Shown piece by piece: positions 8,087 to 17,258 of a stretch of DNA of 42,932 bases. Position numbers and translations under genes: made by a program. Source of the stretch: an uncultured Sporosarcina sp. GTDB taxonomy: Bacteria > Bacillota > Bacilli > Bacillales_A > Planococcaceae. The notes beneath the pieces are model-generated. The model worked only from the letters and a program-made list of their open reading frames with translations. It was not told where the DNA came from and did no database searches. Each line of letters starts with the position of its first letter. The first letter of the stretch is position 1. Location of the stretch: contig CAOKMT010000016.1 of NCBI GenBank assembly GCA_948469885.1, positions 1 to 42,932 on the forward strand, read 5' to 3'.

Positions 8087-9031
8087 TCAGCGCTGTACTG
8101 TTGCTTTTAACTGCTCTTCACCTTGCCGTTGCTTTTCTTTGGCTGCTGCGTTCACTTGTTCATCCGCATGATAACTTGAACGGACGAGCGGTCCCGCTTC
8201 ACAATGTGAAAAACCTTTGGACATCGCAATTTTTCTCAATTCGCCAAACTCTTGCGGCGAATAATATTTCTGCACTTTCAAATGTTTTTTCGACGGTTGC
8301 AAGTACTGTCCGATTGTCATAATGTCGACGTTGTTGGCACGAAGATCATCCATCGTTTCCACTATTTCTTCATGGGTCTCTCCTAAACCGAGCATGAGTG
8401 AAGATTTCGTTGGAATGTCAGGGTGCATCTCTTTTGCCCGACTCAATAATTCAAGTGAACGATCATATGTTGCGCGTGCCCGAACTCTCGGAGTCAATCG
8501 ACGAACCGTTTCGATATTATGGTTTAAAATATCGGGTTTGGCCTCCATCAAACGCTCGATGTTTTCATATATGCCGCCCATATCAGAAGGGAGCACCTCG
8601 ATTGTTGTAAATGGATTTTTACGACGGATGGCACGGATCGTTTCAGCAAACACACCAGAACCGCCGTCTTTCTGATCGTCCCGTGCGACAGCTGTCACTA
8701 CGACATGTTTCAAGTTCATCAACTGAACGGAATCCGCAACGCGCTCTGGTTCCGCTAGATCCAATTCAGTTGGCAATCCTGTATTCACCGCGCAAAAACG
8801 GCAAGCACGTGTACAGACAGCCCCAAGAATCATGAACGTTGCCGTCCGGCGCTCTCCCCAGCACTCATGAATATTAGGACAACGTGCTTCCTCACACACT
8901 GTATGTAAATTTTTCTCCCGCATTAACTTTTTGAGATCTCTATAGTTGTCATTCGTATTCAACTTGATTTTCAACCAATCCGGCTTCCTGATATGTTCTT
9001 CTTTCTTTCCTTGTTGGGGTCTACATGACAC
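8087..9031 (-). CDS. lipA: Lipoyl synthase LipA
   Basis: LipA is a radical-SAM enzyme that inserts two sulfur atoms into protein-bound octanoyl groups, producing the lipoyl cofactor of pyruvate and 2-oxoglutarate dehydrogenases and the glycine cleavage system. The auxiliary cluster cysteines are C46, C51 and C57 ([12 protein letters not shown]) and the radical-SAM cysteines C73, C77 and C80 (CTRACRFC). The conserved tail with RSSYHAD supplies the serine that ligates the auxiliary cluster. The GTG at 9031 has TGGAGA upstream; the ATG at 9046 is an alternative. With 314 residues it carries a slightly longer C-terminal charged tail than the Bacillus subtilis protein. It needs two 4Fe-4S clusters, linking it to the Fe-S genes of this window. 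Confidence 0.95.
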   Translation of the reverse strand: MSCRPQQGKKEEHIRKPDWLKIKLNTNDNYRDLKKLMREKNLHTVCEEARCPNIHECWGERRTATFMILGAVCTRACRFCAVNTGLPTELDLAEPERVADSVQLMNLKHVVVTAVARDDQKDGGSGVFAETIRAIRRKNPFTTIEVLPSDMGGIYENIERLMEAKPDILNHNIETVRRLTPRVRARATYDRSLELLSRAKEMHPDIPTKSSLMLGLGETHEEIVETMDDLRANNVDIMTIGQYLQPSKKHLKVQKYYSPQEFGELRKIAMSKGFSHCEAGPLVRSSYHADEQVNAAAKEKQRQGEEQLKATVQR

Positions 9032-9162
9032 AATAATCGTCTCCATTTCTTTCAGACTTAGTGAATCTTCCCACTTTCAGCGTCTATTGACTATTGACAA
9101 TGTATCACATTTATACTATTCCAACAACAGTTAGGAACGATCGAACCCTATCTCCAATCCAC

Positions 9163-9187
9163 CAAAAAACGTCCGATTGACCGGACG
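9163..9187 (-). terminator. Terminator of the NSS transporter-metS pair
   Basis: A perfect 6-bp GC-rich stem (9170-9175 with 9182-9187, CGTCCG) is followed by six T on the minus strand. Confidence 0.8.
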
Positions 9188-9196
9188 CTTTCCTTT

Positions 9197-9301
9197 TCAT
9201 TTTCTTCTCGCAGTGGCTACTGCGTGCAGAATGCTTGCCATCAGACCACCCCAAATTATAAGGATCCCCAAGACCATCATGAAAATCGCCTCACCGCTCA
9301 T
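9197..9301 (-). CDS. metS: Small subunit of methionine/alanine NSS transporter (MetS family)
   Basis: A 34-residue protein: a short N-terminus, one membrane helix (about residues 6-29) and a basic RRK tail. The ATG at 9301 lies 8 bases after AGGAGG, and the stop is at 9197. It follows the large NSS transporter by 11 bases. In Corynebacterium, MetS is needed with MetP for sodium-dependent methionine and alanine uptake, and Bacilli carry the same pairing. The match rests on size, topology and position. Confidence 0.8.
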   Translation of the reverse strand: MSGEAIFMMVLGILIIWGGLMASILHAVATARRK

Positions 9302-9312
9302 TTTCATCCTCC

Positions 9313-10842
9313 TCAACTTTCATCGTAATCGCTCACTTCCACTATGTTCTTTTTCCATTTCAACAGCGTGAAAATGATCGCCATGACGAGTGCGAAAATT
9401 GCTACGGACCACCCATTCGTCCAAATGAATAGATCCGAATACCCTTCGTAATTGCCGTTATTCTTTTCATGCGTTTTCAATATATTCGTTTTGAGCAATC
9501 CGAACATCATATAACCAAGCACAAGCGGCGTTACAAATCTTAAACAAACTTTCCACCATGTTCCGATCCGGATGTCCGAAATGGCGTTGGCATGCTTTTG
9601 AAACAGATCGAGCTTTCTGAATACCCAGGCCATCAAAAACACTTCAATCAAACCGATCGCCGCAACACCAAACTGGTTGATGAAGTAGTCGGCCGCATCC
9701 AAAAAATATAAGCCGCCCCGTGTCGCATACAACATGGAAACAAGTGCAGACAAACCGACACCAATAACAACAGACTTACTACGCGAAATATTGAACTTAT
9801 CTGAAACACCTGCAATGTATGTCTCCGCAATCGAAATCAGAGAAGTAAATCCGGCCAGTACAAGTGATAAAAAGAATAAAGCGCCGAACACCCCGTTCAT
9901 CCCCGGCATTTGATTGATGATTGCAGGAAATACGACAAATGCCAATCCGACACCCGCATCTGCAACTTCCGCTACCGACATGTTTGCTTGCGTCGCCATA
10001 AAACCTAATGCCGCAAACACACCGATCCCAGCCAACAATTCAAAACCCGAATTCGCAAATCCTGTAATAAAAGCATTATTCGTAATATCCGACTTCTTCG
10101 GCAAATAACTTGAATAAGTAATCATAATGGCAAATGCAATCGACAAACTGAAGAAAATATGACCATAAGCAGCTACCCAAACAGTCGGATTCCATAGCTT
10201 GGATAAGTCAGGCTTAAAAAAGGCGTCAAGTCCTAGCAAGGCGCCATCTAGTGTTACAGCACGCAAGACGACGATGAGAAAGACGATGACTAATGTCGGG
10301 ATGAAAATCCGGTTCGCTAGCTCAATTCCGCGTTTAACACCACTGAATAGGATAATAAATGCCACAACCCAGACAGCTAACAACGGAAGGACGACACCTG
10401 GAACAAATCCGCCAATTTGCCCAGGTGTCTCTACCACTTGCAACACATCGCCGAACAAAAAGCTTTTTGTATCCTCTCCCCAAGCAAGGCGAATGGAATA
10501 TACTGTATATTTCATTGCCCAGGCAATAATGACAGCATAGTAAGTCGAAATGACAAATGATACGAAAATTCCCCACCAACCAAGCCACTCTGCCTTTCTA
10601 CCTTCCATTCTAAAAAAAGAAAGGGGTGCGGAGCCGCGATATTTCTGTCCGATCGTAAATTCCATAATTAAAATAGGGATGCCAGCAGTCAATAAGGCAA
10701 ATAAATACGGGATGAAAAAAGCACCGCCGCCATTTTCATAAGCGACATAGGGGAACCTCCATATATTCCCAAGTCCTACTGCCGATCCGACCGCCGCCAA
10801 GATAAAACCTGTTCGTGTTCCCCATTGTGCACGTTGTTCCAT
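9313..10842 (-). CDS. Sodium-dependent transporter of the NSS (SNF) family
   Basis: A 509-residue protein with about 12 hydrophobic segments. The N-terminal stretch AAVGSAVGLGNIWRFPY is the sodium- and substrate-binding helix 1 signature of the neurotransmitter:sodium symporter family, the group of LeuT and MetP. It imports an amino acid together with sodium; the small MetS-like subunit directly downstream points to methionine or alanine as substrate. The start at 10842 (MEQRAQWG) follows GGGAGGAAGAG. It forms an operon with metS. Confidence 0.9.
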   Translation of the reverse strand: MEQRAQWGTRTGFILAAVGSAVGLGNIWRFPYVAYENGGGAFFIPYLFALLTAGIPILIMEFTIGQKYRGSAPLSFFRMEGRKAEWLGWWGIFVSFVISTYYAVIIAWAMKYTVYSIRLAWGEDTKSFLFGDVLQVVETPGQIGGFVPGVVLPLLAVWVVAFIILFSGVKRGIELANRIFIPTLVIVFLIVVLRAVTLDGALLGLDAFFKPDLSKLWNPTVWVAAYGHIFFSLSIAFAIMITYSSYLPKKSDITNNAFITGFANSGFELLAGIGVFAALGFMATQANMSVAEVADAGVGLAFVVFPAIINQMPGMNGVFGALFFLSLVLAGFTSLISIAETYIAGVSDKFNISRSKSVVIGVGLSALVSMLYATRGGLYFLDAADYFINQFGVAAIGLIEVFLMAWVFRKLDLFQKHANAISDIRIGTWWKVCLRFVTPLVLGYMMFGLLKTNILKTHEKNNGNYEGYSDLFIWTNGWSVAIFALVMAIIFTLLKWKKNIVEVSDYDES

Positions 10843-10964
10843 TTCTCTTCCTCCCTTCAATTATGCATAACTGAATATTCCGTCAAATAATTCCGTATAC
10901 CCCTTAAGAAATCACGCAAATATAGTAAGTAAAGTTTACCGAATTATCTGTTTATAGTCAAAGT

Positions 10965-11195
10965 ATTTTTCTTATTTCCGCCAAACTAGTACGCGCGGAT
11001 AAATATAGCTATGTATTTTTTCGAGAAGTCGAAAAAGTTATAGATGCCCTAGATAGAGCACTGCACGACTTTGACAACCAAAAGCGAAAGCGATGGAAAC
11101 AGCTAGTTTTAGTGGCATGAGTCTTCTTTCGGTTAATAGATAAAAACGACAAAATCGAACGCGTCATGCGTACGCAAATCAAAAAATCCCGATAA
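10965..11195 (+). pseudogene. Possible decayed coding remnant of unknown origin
   Basis: One plus-strand frame stays open except for a TGA at 11118-11120 and reads like protein (for example SYVFFREVEKVIDALDRAL, then IDKNDKIERVMRTQIKK). There is no start codon with a ribosome binding site, and the 3' end runs into the nhaC terminator. I do not recognise it. Confidence 0.25.
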
Positions 11196-11215
11196 GTCAT
11201 CTGACTGATCGGGAT
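11179..11215 (-). terminator. Terminator of nhaC
   Basis: An 8-bp perfect stem (11186-11193 with 11208-11215, ATCCCGAT) followed by a T run on the minus strand, 11 bases after the stop. Confidence 0.85.
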
Positions 11216-11225
11216 CTCTAAAAAT

Positions 11226-12812
11226 TTAAGGAGTTGTTTGAGTCTCTACCTTTTTCATTCTCAAGGACCAGATTGCAAACAGTAAAACTAGCAAAACAAT
11301 GACTGCGACCAATCCAAACCAAATGGAACTGGTAAACCCTAAAACCAAATAGCCAGTCGCCGCAATGCCTGCACTAATAAGCGCATACGGTAATTGTGTC
11401 ACTACATGATCCATGTGATTACATCCTGCCCCAGTTGAAGATAGTATCGTCGAGTCGGAAATCGGAGAGCAATGGTCTCCAAATACTGCGCCCGCCAATA
11501 CTGCCGCAAGTGCCGGCAAGATCATTTCAGGGGCGGCATCAATCATAATTTGTGCGCCAATCGGGATCAAGATTCCGAATGATCCCCAAGACGTTCCTGT
11601 TGCAAATGCCATCAGACAAGCAAGTACAAACATGATGACCGGCAAAAACGCAACTGGTATATTAGCACTTGTCACCACATTGGAAAGGAAGACCCCCGTC
11701 TCCAACACTGCAATCAAATGCGTTAACGCCCACGCGAAGATAAGAATCAGCACTGCTGGCATCATCGTTTTTAAACCACTGACAAAAGCGCGTCCCATCC
11801 ATCCGGCGTTCGCCGTCTCATTATGTTTCATTTGTTTTACATACAAGGCGATCGCCACGACGACACCTACGAATCCGCCTGTCATCAAGGCAAAGGGCAC
11901 GTCCGTGTTTTCAAATATTGTCCACACATTAACCGCTAAACCTGCCGACACACTTTCCGTATAGCCCGTCGCTACCATCATGGCAAGCGTCGTTGCCACA
12001 AGCGTCACAATCGGTGCAACAAGATCCCGCACACGACCATGGGAATGGACGGGAAATTCTTCTTTTAATTGGCCTGGAATTTCTTTTCCGAGACTATATA
12101 GTTGACCTGTTTCAGCTGCTAATTTTTCATGCTTTTTCATCGCAAATAAATCATAATCTGTCCAAGCTAGGAAAAAGACCATTGCCAAAGTCGTAATAAC
12201 GTAAAAATTCATTGGTGCCATCATGATAAATGCCGATAACGGCGAATAGCTGATTGCTGCCGCTCCGCCAAATATTAGCGCAAGCTGGCCGATCAAATAA
12301 GCACCCCAACTTGAAATAGGGGAAACGACACAAACCGGTGCCGATGTCGAGTCGATGAAATAAGCAAGCTTAGCACGCGAAACCCGGTACTGATCTGTAA
12401 TCGGACGAGCGATCTGACCGACTGCTAGCGAATTGAAATAATCATCCACGAAAATGGCGAACCCAAGAAAAACAGTAAGCAACTTTGCGCCACGCTTCGT
12501 TTTAATACGGCGCACCGCCCATTCGGCAAACGCTCTGCTGCCCCCCGACAAACTGACAAAAGCAGTTAACACGCCGAGAAGTAATATAAAAACCATAATG
12601 TAAATCGTATACGTATTCAACGCACCATCTTCCCAAAAGGAAATGATCATGGCGCTCCACAAATTCTTCAACGAGTCCGCCGGTGAGAATGAGGCTGCGA
12701 TAAATGCGGCTGCGACAACGCCTGCCCCGAGTGATAATAGCACCTTTCTTGTCGCCAACACCATCACAATCGCAATAAGCGGTGGTAAAATCGATACCCA
12801 TGTTCCAATCAT
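11226..12812 (-). CDS. nhaC: Na+/H+ antiporter, NhaC family
   Basis: A 528-residue polytopic membrane protein of the NhaC family (related to MleN and YheL), which exchanges cytoplasmic sodium or an organic acid for external protons. Typical signatures are FVDDYFNSLAVG near residue 120, SAPVCVVSPISSWGAYL near 155 and GDHCSPISDSTILSSTGAG near 440. AGGAGG precedes the ATG by 10 bases. The substrate could also be a malate/lactate pair as in MleN; motif reading does not separate these. A terminator-like hairpin stands directly upstream, so expression may depend on read-through or a promoter after it. Confidence 0.87.
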   Translation of the reverse strand: MIGTWVSILPPLIAIVMVLATRKVLLSLGAGVVAAAFIAASFSPADSLKNLWSAMIISFWEDGALNTYTIYIMVFILLLGVLTAFVSLSGGSRAFAEWAVRRIKTKRGAKLLTVFLGFAIFVDDYFNSLAVGQIARPITDQYRVSRAKLAYFIDSTSAPVCVVSPISSWGAYLIGQLALIFGGAAAISYSPLSAFIMMAPMNFYVITTLAMVFFLAWTDYDLFAMKKHEKLAAETGQLYSLGKEIPGQLKEEFPVHSHGRVRDLVAPIVTLVATTLAMMVATGYTESVSAGLAVNVWTIFENTDVPFALMTGGFVGVVVAIALYVKQMKHNETANAGWMGRAFVSGLKTMMPAVLILIFAWALTHLIAVLETGVFLSNVVTSANIPVAFLPVIMFVLACLMAFATGTSWGSFGILIPIGAQIMIDAAPEMILPALAAVLAGAVFGDHCSPISDSTILSSTGAGCNHMDHVVTQLPYALISAGIAATGYLVLGFTSSIWFGLVAVIVLLVLLFAIWSLRMKKVETQTTP

Positions 12813-12855
12813 TATTACAAGTCCTCCTATTCTAGGATAAGGCTTTTAGAGAATT

Positions 12856-12904
12856 AAAAAAACCGGCCCTTTACACGTTATCATGTGTAGAGGAAGCCGG
12901 TTTT
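12856..12904 (-). terminator. Terminator-like hairpin upstream of nhaC
   Basis: AAAACCGGC/GCCGGTTTT forms the base and TACAC/GTGTA an inner helix, followed by a run of seven T on the minus strand. It lies 31 bases after the stop of the small frame at 12935-13117 and 44 bases before nhaC. It could end the upstream unit or act as an attenuator for nhaC. Confidence 0.75.
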
Positions 12905-12934
12905 ATCTACGTTTCGTCAGTCGGATAAATCATC

Positions 12935-13117
12935 TTACTTATCAAACAGTACGCTGTAGCTCACCATACGATCAAATACGTTCCATGTCCTTCTTTTATC
13001 GAACTGAATCGACAAAAATAGTAGGATAATTTTACGTCGCTTTTCGTATGACAGTGTCATTCCTATTCGGAATAACCCCAACCAAATGGACTTGACAATC
13101 CCATTCAGCTTCGGCAA
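12935..13117 (-). CDS. Hypothetical 60-residue basic protein
   Basis: A TTG start at 13117 follows AAAAGGAAG. The product is rich in lysine and arginine (about 12 of 60), has a hydrophobic middle (IILLFLSI) and ends MVSYSVLFDK. It has no recognised family. Support comes from context: a strong promoter at 13212-13240 reads toward it and a clear terminator follows it by 30 bases. The same signals would also fit a small RNA or a leader of nhaC. Confidence 0.35.
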   Translation of the reverse strand: MPKLNGIVKSIWLGLFRIGMTLSYEKRRKIILLFLSIQFDKRRTWNVFDRMVSYSVLFDK

Positions 13118-13211
13118 TGCTTCCTTTTACACATGGTCATCATTGTCAATCTCGCATGTGTGACTCTTAAACAATGCAGCCTCTACCCAATCAATATTTA
13201 TTTACTTGCCT

Positions 13212-13240
13212 AGTATATCAATTAATCATTCTGAGGTCAA
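13212..13240 (-). promoter_or_regulatory. Strong sigma-A-like promoter downstream of yunB
   Basis: On the minus strand TTGACC (13240-13235) and TATACT (13217-13212) are 17 bases apart, with a TG one base before the -10. It lies only 12 bases after the yunB stop and points toward the small frame and nhaC. Confidence 0.65.
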
Positions 13241-13251
13241 ATCGGGTCAGT

Positions 13252-14031
13252 TTAAGGAGAATCCTGAATATCCTTTATTGGCACTTGGATCGATGGCGGT
13301 GCCATACCTCCTTGCCCGCTACTATATATGTTGGGAACAGGGCTTTGAACGAGACCCATCGCCACCGGTATGGTTTGTTGGACGATACTCGTTTTTGTCG
13401 AAAATGGCACGATAATTTGAACGTTCACCGTCAAAATGACGTTCACTTCTACATATGCGTTGTTAATCCCAAAGTCTTCAATTTTCGTTTCCACGTCTGC
13501 CAGAACATCCCCGATGACATGAAAGCGGATCGGGATTTTTGGCCCTAAATTTCCGAGGAGTGGTATGTTTGTCGCTTGCCCTAGCGGCACAAAGAATACA
13601 ATTCCGCCTTGTTCTTCCATTTTAAGCGGGTCGTATTCGATATTCTCCGACATTGGCAACATGTTCAAATTTCCTTCCTGCGCCTGTTCAAGATGCTTCT
13701 CGGCAAGTGTCCGGGTGTCCGCCAATACTCTATTGATAATTTCCGTATTAAATTTTGTCGTCACCATATTCGATGTTTCGGAAGGGACATGTTCGATAAT
13801 ATCATTCACATCGAGCACATTCGTGATGCGCGTAGTGATTGCCTCACTGATGACATGCGATGCAATTTTTTGCGTCTGGACTTCCGCATATTCTGCATAG
13901 ATCGGTGTAAGCTCTTTATTTATATGATAAAGCGAATAAAAAATGGCAAGCAAGATAGCAATAAATAAAAGAGGAAGCAATTTACGTTTTCGACCTTTTC
14001 GTTTCCGTTTAATTTGTCCTTGAAATTTCAA
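13252..14031 (-). CDS. yunB: Sporulation protein YunB
   Basis: A 259-residue protein with a very basic N-terminus (KRKRKGRKRK), one membrane helix at about residues 17-37, and an outer domain rich in beta strands. This matches YunB, a mother-cell sporulation protein in Bacillus, and marks the organism as a spore-former. The start is TTG 14031, seven bases after GGGAGGAG. That ribosome binding site is the 3' arm of an 11-bp hairpin that begins right after yunD, so translation may be restrained. The last 20 residues are rich in proline, glycine and serine. Confidence 0.88.
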   Translation of the reverse strand: MKFQGQIKRKRKGRKRKLLPLLFIAILLAIFYSLYHINKELTPIYAEYAEVQTQKIASHVISEAITTRITNVLDVNDIIEHVPSETSNMVTTKFNTEIINRVLADTRTLAEKHLEQAQEGNLNMLPMSENIEYDPLKMEEQGGIVFFVPLGQATNIPLLGNLGPKIPIRFHVIGDVLADVETKIEDFGINNAYVEVNVILTVNVQIIVPFSTKTSIVQQTIPVAMGLVQSPVPNIYSSGQGGMAPPSIQVPIKDIQDSP

Positions 14032-14033
14032 AA

Positions 14034-14071
14034 CGACTCCTCCCCGTCTAGCTTATGCTCGGGAGGAGCCG
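14034..14071 (-). promoter_or_regulatory. Hairpin that covers the yunB ribosome binding site
   Basis: The 5' arm (14071-14061) and 3' arm (14044-14034, GGGAGGAGTCG) pair over 11 bases with one G-U pair and a 16-base loop. The 3' arm contains the only Shine-Dalgarno sequence for the TTG start at 14031. It starts one base after the yunD stop and is followed by only four T, so it may act as a weak terminator, a translational lock, or both. Confidence 0.6.
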
Positions 14072-14072
14072 T

Positions 14073-15449
14073 TCATTCCGCGAAGTATCGTTGGCCGTAA
14101 TTACCTGCAATATCACGGATCAATTCGGGCATATAATACTCTTTGTCCGCATGTTGCAGCGATGGAAAAAAGAAACCGAATGTAAACATATCGAGTGTTG
14201 CTAAAGTATATGACTCTCCAGCAATCACTTCACGATTTCCTGCGAATAGCTTGCCATGCCGATTTCTGTAAAGCCTTTCGTGAATCATCGCACCCATCAA
14301 TTCTCCGCGGAACCCTAATCCCCTTACTTTGATTTCAGGCCACTCTTCATTGAGGGATAGCTCATACACGTCAAGCAATTCCGCACCGTCCAATGTGATG
14401 ACACAGAGATTGATCGGATGCGGGAGCAATGAATGCAAATCAGCTTTCGTCACCCAACCTTCCGCCAAGCTCCCTAGAAAAATACCCGCATTGAACAAGG
14501 CACAGTCCGCATCAGAATAGGCGATAAGCGCCCGGCCGAAAAAGGAAGATAACGGACTAGGCGCGAACAAGTTTTGCTTTAACGGTTCAGGATTGTAGAA
14601 GACTGGTTCCTGCATCGCTTCATTTCCTGCCGCAATAAGTTCGTTCACTTGCGCGATATCCGACTGCACAACAGGTAAAGTTTCCGAAGGATAGACGTCG
14701 GCCTGCTTCTCGACAATATGCTTTTGTGACAAGTCAAATTGAATCGTCACATGTCCTGTATACGCCCCGTATTTCCCCGTAGCGGCCAAAAGAGCATTGC
14801 CAACAACCTTTCCTTCCATCAATAGATGATGGGTATGCGCCCCCAAAATAATGTCAATATGCGGACTCTCCAAAGCAAGCCGCTCATCTTCGGGGAGTCC
14901 CATATGTGACAGGCAAACAATAAGGTCCACCTCACTGGCAAGACGAGAAGCGGCCTCTCGCAACTGTTCACGTGGTGGTGAAATAATCCACCCAAGCTTT
15001 TCGTAAAACTGTGTATACAATGCCGTGGCACCAATGACACCTATCTTCGTCCCCTTCGCCGTTTCATAGATAAGCGAAGGAGTTGCCCAAAGTGGAATTT
15101 TCCCCTCTTCATCCTGCAGATTGCCAAGCACGACATCAAATTCCGCATCCGTATAAAGTGCAGATAGCGCCTCTTTTGACATGGTGATTCCTTCATTGTT
15201 ACCGATCGTTATGGCATCATATCCCGCTTCATTTAAAAGCTGAATATTTCCTTTTCCTTTAGTACCTTCTGTGAAAGGATGAGACCGGTCGACATGATCG
15301 CCAATATCAAACATAAAGACAGCTTCGCCTGCACGCGTATGCAACTGCCTTCTGTCCCTAAGGAGCCGGCTAATTTTAGGCCAGTTTTCAAAATGGCTAT
15401 GAATGTCATTCGTATGATAGATATGAATGGTCTCTATCTCTTGTTTCAT
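14073..15449 (-). CDS. yunD: 5'-nucleotidase-family metallophosphoesterase YunD
   Basis: A 458-residue two-domain enzyme. The N-terminal calcineurin-like domain has HTNDIHSH (residues 12-19), GDHVDR (about 50), GNNEG (about 82), LSHMG and the HTHH metal-binding motif near 210; the C-terminal half matches the 5'-nucleotidase substrate domain. Most relatives are exported, but no signal peptide is visible, so it probably acts in the cytoplasm on nucleotides or a related phosphoester. It lies three bases after yunE and directly before yunB. Confidence 0.88.
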   Translation of the reverse strand: MKQEIETIHIYHTNDIHSHFENWPKISRLLRDRRQLHTRAGEAVFMFDIGDHVDRSHPFTEGTKGKGNIQLLNEAGYDAITIGNNEGITMSKEALSALYTDAEFDVVLGNLQDEEGKIPLWATPSLIYETAKGTKIGVIGATALYTQFYEKLGWIISPPREQLREAASRLASEVDLIVCLSHMGLPEDERLALESPHIDIILGAHTHHLLMEGKVVGNALLAATGKYGAYTGHVTIQFDLSQKHIVEKQADVYPSETLPVVQSDIAQVNELIAAGNEAMQEPVFYNPEPLKQNLFAPSPLSSFFGRALIAYSDADCALFNAGIFLGSLAEGWVTKADLHSLLPHPINLCVITLDGAELLDVYELSLNEEWPEIKVRGLGFRGELMGAMIHERLYRNRHGKLFAGNREVIAGESYTLATLDMFTFGFFFPSLQHADKEYYMPELIRDIAGNYGQRYFAE

Positions 15450-15452
15450 GAT

Positions 15453-16277
15453 TTACCCCCAAATGCCGTCAATGATCGAACGAATACCTAATAGCAACAA
15501 TATAATCCGCAATGCCAATACAAGTGTTTCGGACTTCATCTTCTGGTTAAGTTTCGCGCCTAATTTCGCACCGAAATAAGCAGCTGGTACAACTGGGATC
15601 GTATAGAGCCAAGGCACGTTTCCTAGAGAAATATGCGTTACCGAGTTGACAATGGCCGACAAAAACACCATGAACATTGATGTACCAACGGCCACATGTG
15701 GTGGAAACAAGAACAGCAAAATCATGGCAGGCACGATAATCGAACCTCCACCGATGCCGAATAGCCCCGAAGCAAAGCCGACTGTGAACGTCAGCAGCAA
15801 TGCAAACCAAACAGGGTAACCATACGTATAGGTTTCCCCTTTATTATCGACGAAAACGCGCGGTTTTCCCCGATCCACAAACCAACGGACCGGTTTCAAA
15901 TAATCACGGACCAGTAGAAGTGTGGACAATAAAATAAGTAAAATACCGAAATACAAATTGAATGAAGGGAGATCAAGTCCCTTATTCACAAATGCGCCTA
16001 ACAGTGTTCCTGGGATGCTCCCTGCAAAGAAGATCAGGCCACTTCGGAAATCTACCGTTTTCGATTTCATGAAAGTGAGCGTCGAACCGAGCCCCGTGAA
16101 AATCATCATGACGACGGAGAGCCCCACAACCGTTTGCGGGGTGATGCCATCAATCCACCCTAGGTTAATCCCTACAAATAATGTTGCCGGCACGAGTATA
16201 ATTCCCCCACCGAGCCCGACAAGCGCCCCTACAATCCCCGCTGAAAGCCCTATGAGGGCCAATATTACATATTCCAT
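15453..16277 (-). CDS. yunE: TSUP-family (TauE/SafE) membrane permease YunE
   Basis: A 274-residue protein with about eight membrane segments and the two internal glycine-rich repeats of the family (GALVGLGGGIILVPA near residue 18 and GLFGIGGGSIIVPA near 175). TSUP proteins move sulfite, sulfonates or other organosulfur anions; the substrate here is unknown. The ATG at 16277 overlaps the yunF stop (TAATG) and is spaced 7 bases from AAGGGG, so it is preferred over ATG 16283. Confidence 0.85.
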   Translation of the reverse strand: MEYVILALIGLSAGIVGALVGLGGGIILVPATLFVGINLGWIDGITPQTVVGLSVVMMIFTGLGSTLTFMKSKTVDFRSGLIFFAGSIPGTLLGAFVNKGLDLPSFNLYFGILLILLSTLLLVRDYLKPVRWFVDRGKPRVFVDNKGETYTYGYPVWFALLLTFTVGFASGLFGIGGGSIIVPAMILLFLFPPHVAVGTSMFMVFLSAIVNSVTHISLGNVPWLYTIPVVPAAYFGAKLGAKLNQKMKSETLVLALRIILLLLGIRSIIDGIWG

Positions 16278-17140
16278 TACCATTCCCCTTCGAAAAAGCC
16301 GAGCTGTTTCGGCGTTAAATTTTCGTACGTAATATTAAACATTTGCTGAAATTGCTTCGCATTTTGCGCAGCATGTTTCCCCGAGTTATTATTGAAAATA
16401 ACGTACACTTCATCCGCTTCACTTTTCAGCTTATTCACTGCTGTCTCGATTTCCTTCAATTCCGCTTTGTTGTATTCGTACAAATAACGGACTTTTCGCC
16501 ACGCCTCATTATCACCAGTCAAATTGCGCCAGCCGTAGACATTGCGCCCATGGAGACGAACGAGCGCTTTATCCCGCCGGGTGGACTCCGGTACGAGCGG
16601 CACACTTCCCACGCCCGCTTGTGGTTCGTCACAAACGGTATGGATGATATTCATCTCGCGTAGAAAATCCAATGTTCCTTTTAAAAACTGCGGTTCATAC
16701 CAAGACTGGTGCCTGAATTCGACGGCTACATCAAAGCCTTCCAACCTTTTACAAATCGCCCGGATGGTATCTACATTTTCTTTTTTACAATCGAACCACG
16801 GTGGAAACTGGACAAGAATCATCGCAAGCTTCCCTGCTTTTTGTAGCGGCTCGATCGATAGCCTGAACAAATCATACATCTCATCAATAGAAGCGAAAGG
16901 CAATTCCCCACGATGATGCCCTGTCATCCCTTGATAAGCTTTCACCACAAACTGGAAATGATCAGGCGTTTCCCCAATCCATTTCGCAATATTCCGTTCC
17001 GGCTGGATCGCATAAAATGTAGAATCCAATTCCACAATCGGAAAATGAGAACTGTAATCCAATAGCTTTTCTCTCGCATTCGAAGACGGATGATATAAGT
17101 CAGGGTGGTCACCCCAACCCGTCAACCCGATCTGGATCAT
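16277..17140 (-). CDS. yunF: DUF72 family protein YunF
   Basis: A 287-residue DUF72 protein with a TIM-barrel fold expected from the family. The family opening IGLTGWGDHP is at residues 4-13; VELDSTFYA, VQFPPWF, VEFRHQSWY and VRLHGRN follow in the usual order. The biochemical role of DUF72 is not established. It starts after AAAGGAG, overlaps yunE by one base and is the first gene of the yunF-E-D run. Confidence 0.88.
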   Translation of the reverse strand: MIQIGLTGWGDHPDLYHPSSNAREKLLDYSSHFPIVELDSTFYAIQPERNIAKWIGETPDHFQFVVKAYQGMTGHHRGELPFASIDEMYDLFRLSIEPLQKAGKLAMILVQFPPWFDCKKENVDTIRAICKRLEGFDVAVEFRHQSWYEPQFLKGTLDFLREMNIIHTVCDEPQAGVGSVPLVPESTRRDKALVRLHGRNVYGWRNLTGDNEAWRKVRYLYEYNKAELKEIETAVNKLKSEADEVYVIFNNNSGKHAAQNAKQFQQMFNITYENLTPKQLGFFEGEW

Positions 17141-17258
17141 CGATAGGCTCCTTTCTTAAAAAGATAATACTCTCATCCTACCATATGCAACCGACAATTT
17201 TCAGTAACTTTGCAATCAAATTTAAGGATAGATTGCAATACTTAGGCATAATTTAAAA

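Noticed and set aside
8322-8675. 117-codon plus-strand frame antisense to lipA
   Set aside because: lipA is certain from its cysteine motifs, and this frame lacks a ribosome binding site.
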